64,000 nucleotides of DNA from Pleurodeles waltl (lineage: Eukaryota > Chordata > Amphibia > Caudata > Salamandridae), in NCBI RefSeq assembly GCF_031143425.1, contig NC_090443.1, positions 1,054,609,554-1,054,673,553 of the forward strand. The letters are read 5' to 3'. Position numbers and translations under genes: made by a program. Every line of letters starts with the position of its first letter. The first letter of the stretch is position 1. Shown in pieces: positions 12,186 to 23,600 of the stretch. The notes below the pieces were generated by a model. That model had not been told where the DNA came from. It worked only from the letters and a program-made list of their open reading frames with translations, and searched no databases.

Positions 12186-13991
12186 TGAGTCCTATCAATT
12201 ATCCAACATGGTTATTGCATAGAATTCACAACATTCCCTCCAGATGTGCCACCCAAAACACACAGACTGTCTCAGCAACACTTAGACCTATTACAAATAG
12301 AGGTCCAAGCACTACTACAAAAACAAGCAATAGAGCTCGTACCCAATCATCAGAAAGGAACAGGCGTCTACTCACTATATTTCCTAATTCCAAAAAAGGA
12401 CAAAACGTTAAGACCTATCTTAGATCTCAGAACACTGAATCTCTTCATCAAATCAGACCACTTCCACATGGTAACACTTCAAGACGTGGTTCCCTTATTA
12501 AAAAAGGAGGAATACATGACAACATTGGATCTCAAGGATGCGTACTTTCACATACCCATCCATCCTTCTCACAGAAAATACTTAAGGTTTGTAATGCACG
12601 GCGTACACTATCAATTCAAACTGCTACTGTTCGGGATAACAACAGCCCCAAGGGTATTCACAAAATGCCTAGCAGTAGTAGCCGCTCACATAAGGAGACA
12701 GCACATGCACGTATTCCCATATTTAGACGACTGGCTAATAAAAGCCAACACTCAACAACAGTGTCTTCTTCACACGTAATACGTTACAGAAACTCTACAC
12801 AAACTGGGGTTCTCTATAAATTACAAGAAATCACATCTGCAACCATCCCAAATACAATACTTGGGAGCAACACTTAATACACAAGGGGCAATTGCCACTC
12901 CAAGTCCACAGAGTCCAATCGTTCCAAAATGTAAGATCAAGCATACAACCAAACCAACACTACACAGTAAGGTTTGTAATGAAACTTCTAAGCATGATGT
13001 CCTCATGCATAGCCATTGTCCCAAATGCAAGATTACACATGCGGCCCTTACAACAGTGCCTAGCAAAACAATGGACACAAGCACAGGGTCAACTTCAAGA
13101 TCTAGTGTTGATAGACCGCCAAACTCATTCCTCGCTTCAATGGTGGAACCCAATAAATTTAAACAAAGGGCGGCCTTTCCAAGACCCAGTGCCTAAAGCT
13201 GTTATCACAACAGATGCTTAAATGATGGGGTGGGGAGCACACCTCAACACTCACAGCATACAGGGTCAATGGGACAATCAACAAAAACAACTTCACTTAA
13301 ATCATTTGGAACTGCTAGCGGTTTTTCTAGCATTAAAAGCATTTCAACCACTGGTAGCCCACAAACACATCCTTGTCAAAACCGACAACATGACAACAAT
13401 GTATTATCTCAACAAACAAGGGGGGACACACACTCGTCACAACTGTGTCTCTTAGCACAAAAGATTTGGCATTGGGCAATTCACAACCACATTTACCTAA
13501 TAGCACAATACATACCAGGCATTCAGAATCAGTTAGCCAACAGTCTCAGTCGAGATCACCAGCAAACTCACGAATGGGAAATACATCCCCAGATCCTACA
13601 GGATCACTTCCACCGCTGGGGAACACCAAACATAGACCTATTTGCAACAAAAGAAAACGCAAAATGCCAAAACTTTGCGTACAGGTACCCACACCCTCAA
13701 TCCAAGGGCAATGCACTATGGATCAGTTGGTCAGGGATAGTTTCTAACGCTTTTCCCCCTCTCCCACTCATTCCTTATCTGGTCAACAAACTAAGTCAAA
13801 ACAAACTCAAACTAATACTCATAGCACCAACCTGGGCTCGCCAACCGTGGTACACAACACTGTTGGACTTATCAGTAGTACCCCACATCAAATTACCAGA
13901 CATACCAGATCTGTTAACACAACACAAACAACAGATCAGACAACCCAATCCAGCATCGCTCAATCTAGCAATCTGGCTCCTGAAGTCTTAG
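12186..13991 (+). pseudogene. DIRS ORF2: reverse transcriptase, RNase H and C-terminal extension
   Basis: The frame opens after a stop at 12186 with a CIEFTTFPPDVPPK-type lead-in. RT blocks: VYSLYFLIPKKDKTLRPILD, T-L-D-L-K-D-A-Y-F-H-I-P-I, RVFTKCLAVVAAHIRR, and the catalytic FPYLDDW at about 12713-12733. An in-frame TAA follows at 12777-12779, and the frame changes near 12895. RNase H blocks: TTDA then GWGAHLNTHSIQGQW (about 13210-13275), E-L-L-A-V-F-L-A-L-K-A-F and KTDNMTTMYYLNKQGG (about 13376-13425). The frame changes again, then YIPGIQNQLANSLSRD and the conserved DIRS extension W-G-T-P-N-I-D-L-F-A-T...AFPPLPLIPYL. In sum, three frame segments plus stops; the catalytic residues themselves are intact. 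Confidence 0.85.
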
Positions 13992-15040
13992 AATTCGGAC
14001 ATTTAAATCTTACACAGGAGTGTATGGAGGTCATTAAACAAGCGAGAAAACCTACAACAAGACACTACTATGCAAATAAGTGGAAAAGATTTGTTTATTA
14101 CTGCCATAATAATCAAATTCAACCTTTACACGCATCTGCAAAAGAAATAGTAGGATACTTACTACATTTGCAAAAATCTAACCTAGCTTTCTCTTCCATT
14201 AAAATACATCTTACGGCAATTTCTGCTTACCTACAAATTACGCACTCAATTTCATTGTTTAGGATACCAGTCATAAAGGCGTTTATGGAAGGCCTAAAGA
14301 GAATTATACCACCAAGAACACCACCAGTTCCTTCATGGAACCTTAACATTGTCCTAACACGACTCATGGGTCCACCTTTTGAGCCCATGCACTCTTGTGA
14401 AATGCAATATTTAACGTGGAAAGTTGCATTTTTAATTGCCATCACATCTCTAAGAAGAGTGAGTGAAATTCAAGCATTTACCATTCAAGAACCATTTATT
14501 CAAATACACAAAAATAAAGTTGTTCTACGGACCAATCCTAAATTTTTACCAAAAGTAATCTCACCGTTCCACTTAAATCAACAGTAGAATTACCAGTGTT
14601 CTTCCCACAGCCAGATTCTGTAGCCAAAAGAGCACTACATACATTAGACATCAAAAGAGCACTAATGTACTACATTGACAGAACAAAACTAATTCGAAAG
14701 ACAAAACAACTATTTATCGCCTTTCAGAAACCTCATACAGGAAATCCAGTTTCAAAACAAGGCATTGCTAGATGGATAGTTAAGTGAGCAAACCTGCTAT
14801 CTTAAAGCTAAAAGAGAACTGCCTATTACACCAAAGGCACACTCAACCAGAAAGAAAGGTGCTACCATGGCCTTGCTAGAAAATATTCCATTGAACGAAA
14901 TATGTAAGGCAGCAACACGGTCTACGCCTCATACATTTACCAAGCACTACTGTGTAGATGTGCTAACTGCACAACAAGCAACAGTAGGTCAAGCTGTATT
15001 AAGAACATTATTTCAAACTACTTCAACTCCTACAGGCTGA
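13940..15040 (+). pseudogene. DIRS tyrosine recombinase, frameshifted
   Basis: The N-terminal core-binding part (ARKPTTRHYYANKWKRF) is followed by WNLNIVLTRLMGPPFEP and TSLRRVSEIQAF, whose Arg (about 14451-14457) is the first catalytic residue. A stop near 14587 shifts the frame. Then come RALHTLDIKRAL and IDRTK, an H-S-T-R segment (His 14840-14842, Arg 14849-14851) matching the HxxR box, and F-T-K-H-Y with the presumed nucleophilic Tyr at 14948-14950. The frame ends TGA at 15038-15040. By family, the enzyme inserts the circular cDNA by strand exchange. All four catalytic positions are present, but in two frames. Confidence 0.85.
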
Positions 15041-15118
15041 ACCACCGCTTTTGGGGAGATAACTGCTTACTAGTCTATGCACAGCATGTGTATCTGCAGC
15101 AACACATGCCATCGAACG

Positions 15119-15550
15119 GAAAATGTCATTTACCCAGTGTACATCTGTTCGTGGCATTAGTCGCTGCAGATTCACATGCGCCCACCCGCCTCCCCGGGAG
15201 CCTGTAGCCGTTTAGAAGTAGATCTTAAACATTTGTACATTTGTAAATATATTACTTAAAACTTTATTATGTACATACGCATTCACTCCATTGCATGGGA
15301 ACTATTACTAGCATACACAACTCCTACCTCACCCTCTGCGGGCAAAACAATCTAAGATGGAGTCGACGCCCATGCGCAATGGAGTCAAAAGGGGAGGAGT
15401 CCCTCGGTCTCGTGACTCGAAAAGACTTCTTCGAAGAAAAACAACTTGTAACACTCCGAGCCCAACACCAGATGGCGGACTGTGCACAGCATGTGAATCT
15501 GCAGCGACTAATGCCACGAACAGATGTACACTGGGTAAGTGACATTTTCC
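15119..15550. repeat. DIRS terminal inverted repeat (about 61-bp arms, 310-bp spacer)
   Basis: 15119-15179 and 15489-15550 are reverse complements with about one mismatch (CATTT against CACTT). Both contain 'cagtgtacatctgttcgtgg' in opposite sense. The spacer holds A/T-rich sequence and a conserved 'gatggcggac' stretch next to the right arm. In DIRS elements, inverted and internally complementary end regions guide circularisation of the cDNA. The transcript could fold into a long hairpin. Confidence 0.85.
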
Positions 15551-15633
15551 ATATATATATATATGTGTTCTGTCACAAATATCCTCTGGTTCTATCATTG
15601 TCGGCACGGCACATAAACACCTCCCTTGACAGA

Positions 15634-16390
15634 GTAAAAATCTAGATGCGGCCGGAAAATATGTAGCTGTACAAGCAGCTAATCATTGGCGTATCGCCAA
15701 TTCACAGGCCCTCCTAGCACGCTATGATAGGGCCCACTGGGATGAGATGGAAGACCTCCTCCAGTATCTCCCAGAGGAACATCGCAACAGGGGACAAGAA
15801 ATAGTTTCTGAGGGCCAAACTATTTCAAATAATGCTATTAGGTGTGCCACCGATGCAGCTGATAAGGCCCCATGTGGTCTTAATGCCAGCATCATTATCA
15901 GAAGGCATGCTTGGCTCAGATGTTCAGGTTTCAAGCCTGAAATCCAACAGGCATTTCTTAATATGCCTTTGGACAAAGAACATTTGTTTGGGCAGGAGGT
16001 GGTCACCATTATAGAAAAGCTCAAAAATGATTTGGAAACAGCAAAGGCTATGGGGCCCTACTCACTGCACCACTAAGGGGTAATTTTCTTAGCCCACAAT
16101 TCAGGGGAGGCTTTAAACCCTCATCCAATGAGCCCTTCACCTCACAAACTAAGCAAGGCTCCCATTTCTTTCATTGAGGTTCCTATAGAGGTTCATACAG
16201 AGGGGCGAACAATAAAGGCAGAGGAAAGGCGTTCACCTCTAGAGGACCCACCTCTAATACATGCCAGTGACTACTTACAACTTCCACCGGCCCACACCTC
16301 TCCAGTAGGGGGAAGATTAATGCATTTTTAGCAACAATATCCCCACAAATCAGTGGGTTATATCAATTATCCAACTTAATTACTGCCTAG
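15634..16390 (+). pseudogene. DIRS copy 2 ORF1 remnant
   Basis: Contains ANHWRIANSQALLARYDRAHW, R-R-H-A-W-L-R-C-S-G-F and KAMGPYSLHH. These are the counterparts of copy 1 residues downstream of its frameshift. The Arg/Gly-rich C-terminal tail is degraded across 16076-16330 by a frameshift. The N-terminal acidic block seen in copy 1 is absent. It opens within 80 bp of copy 1's terminal repeat, so its own 5' end was lost or used in the junction. Confidence 0.75.
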
Positions 16391-16429
16391 AACTCATTTC
16401 CACCCCACATGTTCCCCCTCACATTCACA

Positions 16430-17440
16430 CTCACAAGACCATCTTGCTGTTTTAAAAGAAGAGGTACAATCCCTTCTTCTCAAAGCAACACATGCGCCCC
16501 TTACAGCAGTGTCTATCCGTCAGTGGTCTCAGTCACAGGGTCATCTCCAGGATCTAGTGGTGTTGGACCATCAAACTCACTTCTCTCTACAATGGTGGAA
16601 TCCCCCAACCTTTTCAAGGGGTGGCCCTTTCAAGACCCTGTGCCTCAGGTCACTCTGACTACCAATGCATCACAGACAGGTTGGGGCGCATGTCAACAAC
16701 CTCACAATACAAGGTTTATTGGATCCAGTTCAACAGACTTCTCACATAAGTTATTTGGAGTTACAGGTAGTCTTTCTAGCAATCAAAGCTTTTCTACCTC
16801 AACTCTGCTACAAAGGGGTTTTAGTCTGTACAGACAACATGACAGCCATGTATTATCTTCAGAAACGGGGGGAGGGGGACACAGTCTTCTGAGCTGTCCC
16901 TTCTTGTTCAGACAATTTAGAAATGGATGACTCACCATCACATTCACTTACTGGTAGACTATCTCCCAGGGATGGACAACCAGTTTGCAGACCTCAGCAG
17001 GATGCAGCAAAAAGTCCAAGAATGGCAACTTCATTCCTCCCCCCCTCCTCCCCCAAAGTACTTAATCAGTACTTTCAGAGGTGGGAGACACCGGAAATAG
17101 ATCTCTTCGCCACCGAAAATTCAAAATGTCAAAAATTCATGTCCAGATATCCACACCTTCTGTCCAAGGGCAATGCTCTATGGATGAATTGGTCAGGGCA
17201 TTTGCTTATGCTTTTCCACCTCTCCCACTCATTCCGTCTCTAGTTCACAAAATGAGACAAACATCACTCACCATGATCCTTGTAGCTCCCACTTGGGCAT
17301 GTCAGCCTTGGTTCACAACACTTGGATCTGTCGGTGGTTCCTCATGAGAAACTCCCCAACAGGCCAGACCTTCTCACTCAGTCACGGTCAAATCAGACAT
17401 CCAGACCCCAAGACACTCAATCTTGCGATATGGCTCCTAA
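16430..17440 (+). pseudogene. DIRS copy 2 ORF2 remnant: RNase H and extension, RT deleted
   Basis: The frame passes from an RT lead-in (V-Q-S-L-L-L-K-A) straight to APLTAVSIRQWSQSQGHLQDL, which in copy 1 lies after the RT. So about 0.6 kb including the YLDD box is gone. RNase H then shows TTNASQTGWGA, LELQVVFLAIKAFLPQL and CTDNMTAMYYLQKRG. The extension has W-E-T-P-E-I-D-L-F-A-T and FPPLPLIPSLVHKMRQ. There are stops at several points and a frameshift near 16640. It cannot encode a reverse transcriptase. Confidence 0.75.
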
Positions 17441-17444
17441 GGTC

Positions 17445-18470
17445 CTAGAATTTGAATGTATGGAAATCTTAAGGAGGCACGTAAACCTTTAACTAGATAG
17501 TGTTAGGCTGCAAAATTGAAGTGGTTTGTTTGCTATTGTCAACCTAAACACATTGAGCCACTCAAAGCCTCAGTATAGGACATTGTTTGTTACCTGCTAC
17601 ATTTACATAAGGCAAACTTAGCATACTCATCTATTAGACTTCATTTGACAGCTATAGCTGCTTCCCTTCAGAACAGACAACATATCTCTTTATTCATTGT
17701 TCCAGTTTTTTAAGCCTTCATGTACGGTCTCAAAAGAGTTATTCCACCCAGGGTTACCCAGTCCCATCATGGAGCCTAAATGTTGTTCTTACTAGACCCA
17801 TGGGCCCACCATTTGAGCCTATGCATTCTTGTTCTTTGCAGTTTCTTTAACGGAACGTAGCCTTCTTGGTACCTATCACTTCTTTAAGACGTAAGTCAAA
17901 TCCAGGCTCTAACTTTAGAAGAACCATTTTCCAATTACATAAAGATAAAGTAGTAGTTAGGACAAATCCTAAATTCCTTCCAAAAGTGGTTTCACAATTT
18001 CATATTAATCAGTCAATTGAGTTACCTGCTTTTCTCCCCACAACCAGACTCAGTTGCAGAGCGAGCTCTTCACACCCAGGATGTTAAAAGAGCTCTTACG
18101 TATTATATTGACAGAACTAAACAGTTTAGGAAATCCAACAGCTTTTTAGTAGCATTCTTCATGCCTCATAAAGGCAATCCCATTTCAAAAAACGGTATAG
18201 CCAGATGAATAGTCCAGTGTATTCAAACTTGCTATCTTAAAGCTAAAAGGCAGTTGCCTATTACTCCTAGGGCACATTCCACTAGAAAAAGGGTCTTTCT
18301 ATAGCTTTTTTAGGTAACATTCCAATAACTGACATTTGCAAAGCTGCTACTTGGTGTACTCCTCATACATTTTCTAGACACTATTGTATGGTTGTTTTAG
18401 CACAGCAACAAGCTAATGTGGGTCAAGCTGTGCTTAGCGCACTTTCAAGCCACTCCAACAGGCTAGCCAC
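17445..18470 (+). pseudogene. DIRS copy 2 tyrosine recombinase remnant
   Basis: Recognisable segments: the start 'gaaatcttaaggaggcacgtaaacc', MGPPFEPMHSC, TSLRRKSNPG (first catalytic Arg in a changed context), VVVRTNPKFLPKVVSQFHINQSIELPAF, then HTQDVKRALTYYIDRTK. An H-S-T-R-K box and F-S-R-H-Y follow near 18276-18390. Numerous stops and shifts. The reading order matches copy 1 throughout, so this is the same gene in decay. Confidence 0.75.
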
Positions 18471-18540
18471 CCCTTACTTGGAGAGGACTGCTTTACAGTC
18501 TATGCAAAGCATGTGTATCTTCAGCCACACGTCATTGAAT

Positions 18541-18880
18541 GGAAAATGTTACCTACCCTGTAGACATCTGTTCATGGCATGTAGTGCTGTAGATTCACCT
18601 GCATCCTCCCCGGAAGCCTGTAGTCGTTCTAGTGACATTCTTATATAAAGTTTGTATATATGTAGATACACTGCACGGACATCTCTTACTTCTTGGTGCC
18701 CATGTGCAGTATCACCGAGAGGAGGAGTCACTCTATCTCGTGACTATGAAAAGATTCTTCGAACAAAAACAACTTGCAACACTCCGGACCAAACACTAGA
18801 TGGCGGACTTATGCAAAGTATGTGAATCTACAGCACTACATACCACGAACAGATGTCTACTGGGTAAGTAACATTTTCCT
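18541..18880. repeat. DIRS copy 2 terminal inverted repeat
   Basis: 18541-18602 and about 18819-18880 are imperfect reverse complements ('ggaaaatgttacctaccctg' against 'tgggtaagtaacattttcc'). Same design as copy 1, with more mismatches and an approximately 215-bp spacer that also keeps 'gatggcggac'. Confidence 0.75.
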
Positions 18881-19083
18881 TTCCAGGTGTCCTTTGAATA
18901 GGACAAGTTTACTTTCAAATGAATAAACACCATTCATGATAGCGAGCACACACTGTTGTTTGCCTCCTATTGGCATATTAGCTGTATAGAAATGCACAAA
19001 TATGTCAGAGAGAAAACTTGTGTATGGTGAACCATTTCACATCCTTCAGTTCTGGGAAGGATTGAGCTCAACTGTTTACAGTG

Positions 19084-19249
19084 GGCCTGATTACGACCTT
19101 GGTGGTTGAGATACTCTGTCACAAACGTGACGGATATTCTTCTGCCATATTAAAAGTTCCATTATATCCTATGGAACTTGTGAAATGGCGGGCAGGAAGT
19201 CTGTCACGTTTGTGATGGAGTATCTCATCCGTCAAGGTCACAATCAGGC
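19084..19249. mobile_element. Foldback MITE (family F, copy 1)
   Basis: The left end GGCCTGATTACGACCTTGG is complementary to the right end CCGTCAAGGTCACAATCAGGC. Inner arms around 'ctgtcacaaacgtgac' pair with 'gtcacgtttgtgat'. The centre is 'gttccattatatcctatggaac'. The whole 166 bp can fold on itself. The same centre and end style recur at 35680-35859, and the end style at 33283-33514. No coding capacity. Confidence 0.8.
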
Positions 19250-20683
19250 GCAGTGTGTCTCATTTCAGTAAGCAAAGCTATGAACTGCTCCAGAACTTTC
19301 CCTTCTGCACCTTGTTAGGGAAAATTTCTGTATCCCATGCCAGGGAGATCATTTTAATTGTTTGTCAACTATCACCAGCTGTCACCATGGCTAATATAGA
19401 GAATAAAACTCTTCAAATCTTGTTCCACCTGTGGACAAAAAATACACACTGATTATCTATAGTCCCAGTGTATTTACCTTTGTTGCCCTACTAACAAGGC
19501 TTCACACTGTGAGGTATATGTAAGACATTTCCTACAAAAACTCTAAAGGAGAGAGTTAGGAGGTTGTCACTATATTAAATGCATAAGAAAGAATTCCCTC
19601 CTTCAAAGGGGGAGGGGGCGTGCCCCCTTTGGAGAAAATCCCCTGAAATGTGACCCATCAAGCACTTCCACAAAAGTAGCACAAAAAAAGAGCTTCAGTT
19701 TCTTGACTTGGATTTGTTTGGGAACACGTTTGCAGCCAGTCCCTAATAGAATAAATCTAGAGATCTTAGAAAAAAACTCTAGAAGAGAGAAGACAGTGCA
19801 AAATTCTGCACAAAAAATCTCATTCTCATGATAAGCAACCTTGATTTGAGAAGAAATGACCTGACACCTAATCATCGACAAGCAAGACTAAAATCTTATC
19901 ACTCACTACACACTGTTGATTACTGCTCCATAGCTGTCAATTAGGGTGACCACCTGGCATTGAGGCAAATTCTGGACAAGACTGGAAAAAATTCAGGACG
20001 CAGGGTCAAAATTCAGGACGTCAATTTAACAGACACACTCAAGAGAGGCCATGCCTCACTATGTTTTCAGTGCATTTATTTACTCTTTTTCTAACCTAGC
20101 ACTATTTGTTCACTGTGGTCTTTTGTGATTGCCTCCTGGTATGCTACATTCAGATGTCACACTATGTCCTTGTTCAGTAGTAAATTAATCCCTTTCAGCA
20201 CTGTGTAAAGGCCATCACCTGTACCCAAATCTACCCAATCTTTCTTAAAGAGAAAATAACAAACGTTTGGTTATGTTTCTGAACATTTTAAAACCCCTGG
20301 CAAACAGTTTGGGAAACATTAAGGTAATTAACCACATGCTAGTTTAAAAAAATGTAACAAAAACATCTGGCTCACCCCAAACGCCCATGGACTTTCAACC
20401 TAAAAAAAAATTGAGGCAGGGCAGATGGTGTGGGCGACAGTCTCACACCTAATGTCAGGATGTGAGGTACCCACAACTTGTCTGTAGTTTCACAGCACTA
20501 GAGTGTTTATCCAGGACACTACATTTATCTCAGAACTAGGAGCCAGGACTACCAATCAAAGATAATAAAAGAGGAGGATGAAATAGAGATCAAATGGGAG
20601 ATCCACAAAAGGTTGTTTCTAAGAACTGGATGAATAAGGAAGAGAACAAGAAGGTGGGACAATTCCTAAAATCAGACAAGATG
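19250..20683. other. Intergenic stretch, old repeat debris
   Basis: No supported gene. A segment at 19946-20035 repeats 'aaattcaggacg', and a 'gtttgggaaacatt' at about 20308 looks like an inverted hAT-type end. Neither could be bounded. Otherwise nothing recognised. Confidence 0.4.
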
Positions 20684-23600
20684 TGTAGGAAGTTGGCTCT
20701 GTATATACTATCTCAAAACGAGAGATAGTGTGCAGAGAGTCCAAGGGTTCCCCTTAGAGGTTGATAGTGGCAAAATTAGATAATTCAAATGCTCTATTTT
20801 GTGTTAGTGTGGTCGAACAGTAGGCTTATCAGAGGGTAGTGTTAAGCATGTGTTGTACAGACACAGGCAATAAATGAGGAACACACACTCAAAGACTTAA
20901 CTCCAGGCCAATAGTTTTTATATAGAAAAAATATATTTTCTTTATTTTAGAACCACAAGATTCAAGATTTGAAGTAAACACATAAAATGCAACGTACTCC
21001 ACACAGGTAAGTAAGGAACTTTGAATTAGAGCAGTAACATACACAGTATAGGTTAAAATGGCAATAAGCTATTTTGCAAGTGGACACTGCAAAAATCAAC
21101 AGTTCCTGTGGGAGGTAAGTAAGGTTAAGTTTCTGAGGTAAGTAAAGCACTTAAAAGTTCAGTTTCCTGAGCATAGACAGCCCACCATTGTGGGTTCAAG
21201 GCCACCCCAAAGTCACTGCACCAGCAACACAGGGCCGGCCAGGTGCAGAAGTCAAAGAGGGCCCAAAACACATTGGTGCCTATGGCGAACAGGGGTGCTT
21301 CGGTTCCAGTCTGCCAACAGGTAAGAGTACCTGCGTCTTCGGTGGGCAGACCAGGGGGGTTTTGTAGAGCACTGGGGGTGGGGTGCGGGGGGACAAACAG
21401 GCACACAAAACACACCCTCGGCGGCCGGGTGCAGTGTGCTTAGTAGTCGTCGTGTTTTCTGTAGAAATCAATGGAGGGACCCAGGGTTCACTCTGGTGAT
21501 GCAGGCAGGGCACAGGGGGGCTTCTTGGGCCAGCCACCGACTGGGCTGGGATGGGGGCCACCTGCTGGTCACTCCTGGACTGGTAGGTGGTTTGTCTCGG
21601 TCCTGGGGGCTGCGGGTGTAGTGCTTGGTCCAGGCGTCTGGTTCCTTTGTTACCAGGCAATCGCGGTCAGGGGGGAGCCTCTGGATCCTCTATGCAGGCG
21701 TTGCTGTGTGGGTGCAGGGAGGTCGAGTCAGGGTGTCCACGTCGTTGGAGTTGCCTGGGAGTCCTCTCTGCGGTGTTTGTTGTCCTGGACTCGAGCTGGG
21801 GGCGTCGGGTCCAAAGTGTGAAGACTCACACTTCTGGCGGGAAGTGAGTGTCTCTTTAAAAGTTGCTTCTTTGTTGCAGTTTCTGAACAGTGCCGCTGTT
21901 CTTGGGAGGTTCTTGGTCCTTTAGGTGCTGGTCAGTTCTCTGAGTCCTCAGAGGTCACTGGTCCCGCTGGATGCGTCGCTGTGCAGGTTCTTTGAGTCTG
22001 GAGACAGGCCGGTAGGGCTGGGGCCAAGTCAGTTGTTGTCTCTGTCGTCGCTGCTGGGCTTTCAGGTCAGCAGTCCTTCTTTCTTCAGGTTGCAGGAATC
22101 TGATTTCCTGGGTTCAGGGTCACCCCCCTAAATACTAAATTTAGGGGTGTGTTTAGGTCTGGGGGCAGTAGCCAATGGCTACTGTCCTTGAGGGTGACTA
22201 CACCCTCTTTGTGCCTCCTCCCTGAGGGGAGGGGGGCACATCGCTATTCCTATTGGGGGAATCCTCCAAAATCAAGATGGAGGATTTCTTAAGGCAGGGG
22301 TCACCTCAGCTCAGGACACCCTAGGGGCTGTCCTGACTGGTAGGTGATGTAGGAAAGTACCATTTTTCTTTGCATGTTACCACAAATTTTACATATATGT
22401 CAGTATGTTTTTGCCTGTCTCACTGGGATCTTGCTAGTGAGGACCCCAGTGCTCATAGTTTGTGGCCTGAATGTGTATACCTGTGTAGTGCCTAACTGTG
22501 TCACTGAGGCTCTGCTAATCAGAACCTCAGTGCTCATGCTCTCTCTGCCTTTACATTTGTCACTATAGGCTAGTGACCACTTTTACCAATTTCAAGTTGC
22601 ATACTGGAATACCCTTACAATTCCCTAGTATATGGTACCTAGGTACCCAGGGTATTGGGGTTCCAGGATATCCCTAAGGGCTACAGCATTTTTTTCCACC
22701 CATAGGGAGCTCAGACAAACCCTTACACAGGACTGTCATTGCAGCCTGAGTGAAATAACGCCCACTTTATTTCACAGCCATTTTCACTGCACTTAGGTAA
22801 CTTACAAGTCACCTGTATGTCTAACCTTCACTTGCTGAAGGTTAGGTGCAAACTTACTAAGTGTGAGGGCACCCTTGCACTAGCAAAGGTGCCCCCACAT
22901 AGTTCAGGGCCATTGCCCCAGACTTTGTGAGTGCGGGGACACCATTACACATGTGCACTACATATAGGTCAGTACCTATGTGTAGCTTCACAATGGTAAC
23001 TCTGAATATGGCCATGTAACATGTCTAAGATCATGGAATTGTCCCCACATGCCAAATCTGGTATTGGGGTGACAATCCCATGCATCCCTAGGGCTCCACT
23101 ATGGACCCCCAGTACTGCAAACCAGCTCTCTGGGGTTTTCTCTGCAGCTACCGCTGCTGCCACCCCACTGACAGGGTTCTGCCGTCCTGTGGTTTGGGCA
23201 GCCCAGTCCCAGGAAGGCAGAACAAAGCATTTTCTCTGAGAGCAGGGTGTTACACCCTCTCTCTTTGGAAACAGGTGTTAAAGGCTGGGGAGGACAGCCT
23301 CTCCCAGCCTCTGGAAATGCTTTGAAGGGCACAGATGGTGCCCTCCTTGCCTAAGCCAGTCTACACCGGTTTAGGGAACCACCAGTCCCTGCTCTGGCGC
23401 AAAACTGTCCAAAGGAAAGGGGAGTGACCACTCCCCTGTCCATCATCACCCCAGGGGTGGTGCCCAGAGCTCCTCCAGTGTGTCCTAGACGTCTGCCATC
23501 TTGTTTCCAGAGGTGTGAGGGCACTCTGGAGGCCTCTGAGTGGCCAGTGCCAGCAGGTGACGTCAGAGACCCCTCCTGATAGGTGCTTACCTGACTAGGT

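Larger units (their letters stand above)
10805..15560 (+). mobile_element. DIRS-type retrotransposon, copy 1 (nearly full length)
   Basis: Order of parts: ORF1/Gag-like (10904-12114), RT-RNase H with C-terminal extension (12186-13991), tyrosine recombinase (about 13940-15040), then a terminal region with a long inverted repeat (15119-15179 against 15489-15550). This order and the recombinase in place of a DDE integrase define DIRS elements. The 5' terminus is missing because the element is cut by the LTR ending at 10804. Each ORF has frameshifts or stops, but the motifs are well preserved, so the copy is moderately young. It abuts DIRS copy 2 head to tail. Confidence 0.85.
15561..18880 (+). 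mobile_element. DIRS-type retrotransposon, copy 2 (internally deleted)
   Basis: It starts directly after copy 1. A short AT-rich junction precedes ORF1, beginning with the middle Gag block and lacking its N-terminal part. The RT core is missing (deletion near 16475), while RNase H, the extension and the recombinase remain. It ends in the same kind of inverted repeat as copy 1. It diverges clearly from copy 1 at nucleotide level and has many more stops. It belongs to the same DIRS lineage by block order and wording. Confidence 0.8.

Noticed and set aside
21280..21660. 126-codon minus-strand frame
   Set aside because: Lies in the same LTR family as above; the corresponding frames in other copies are broken, so no protein is supported.
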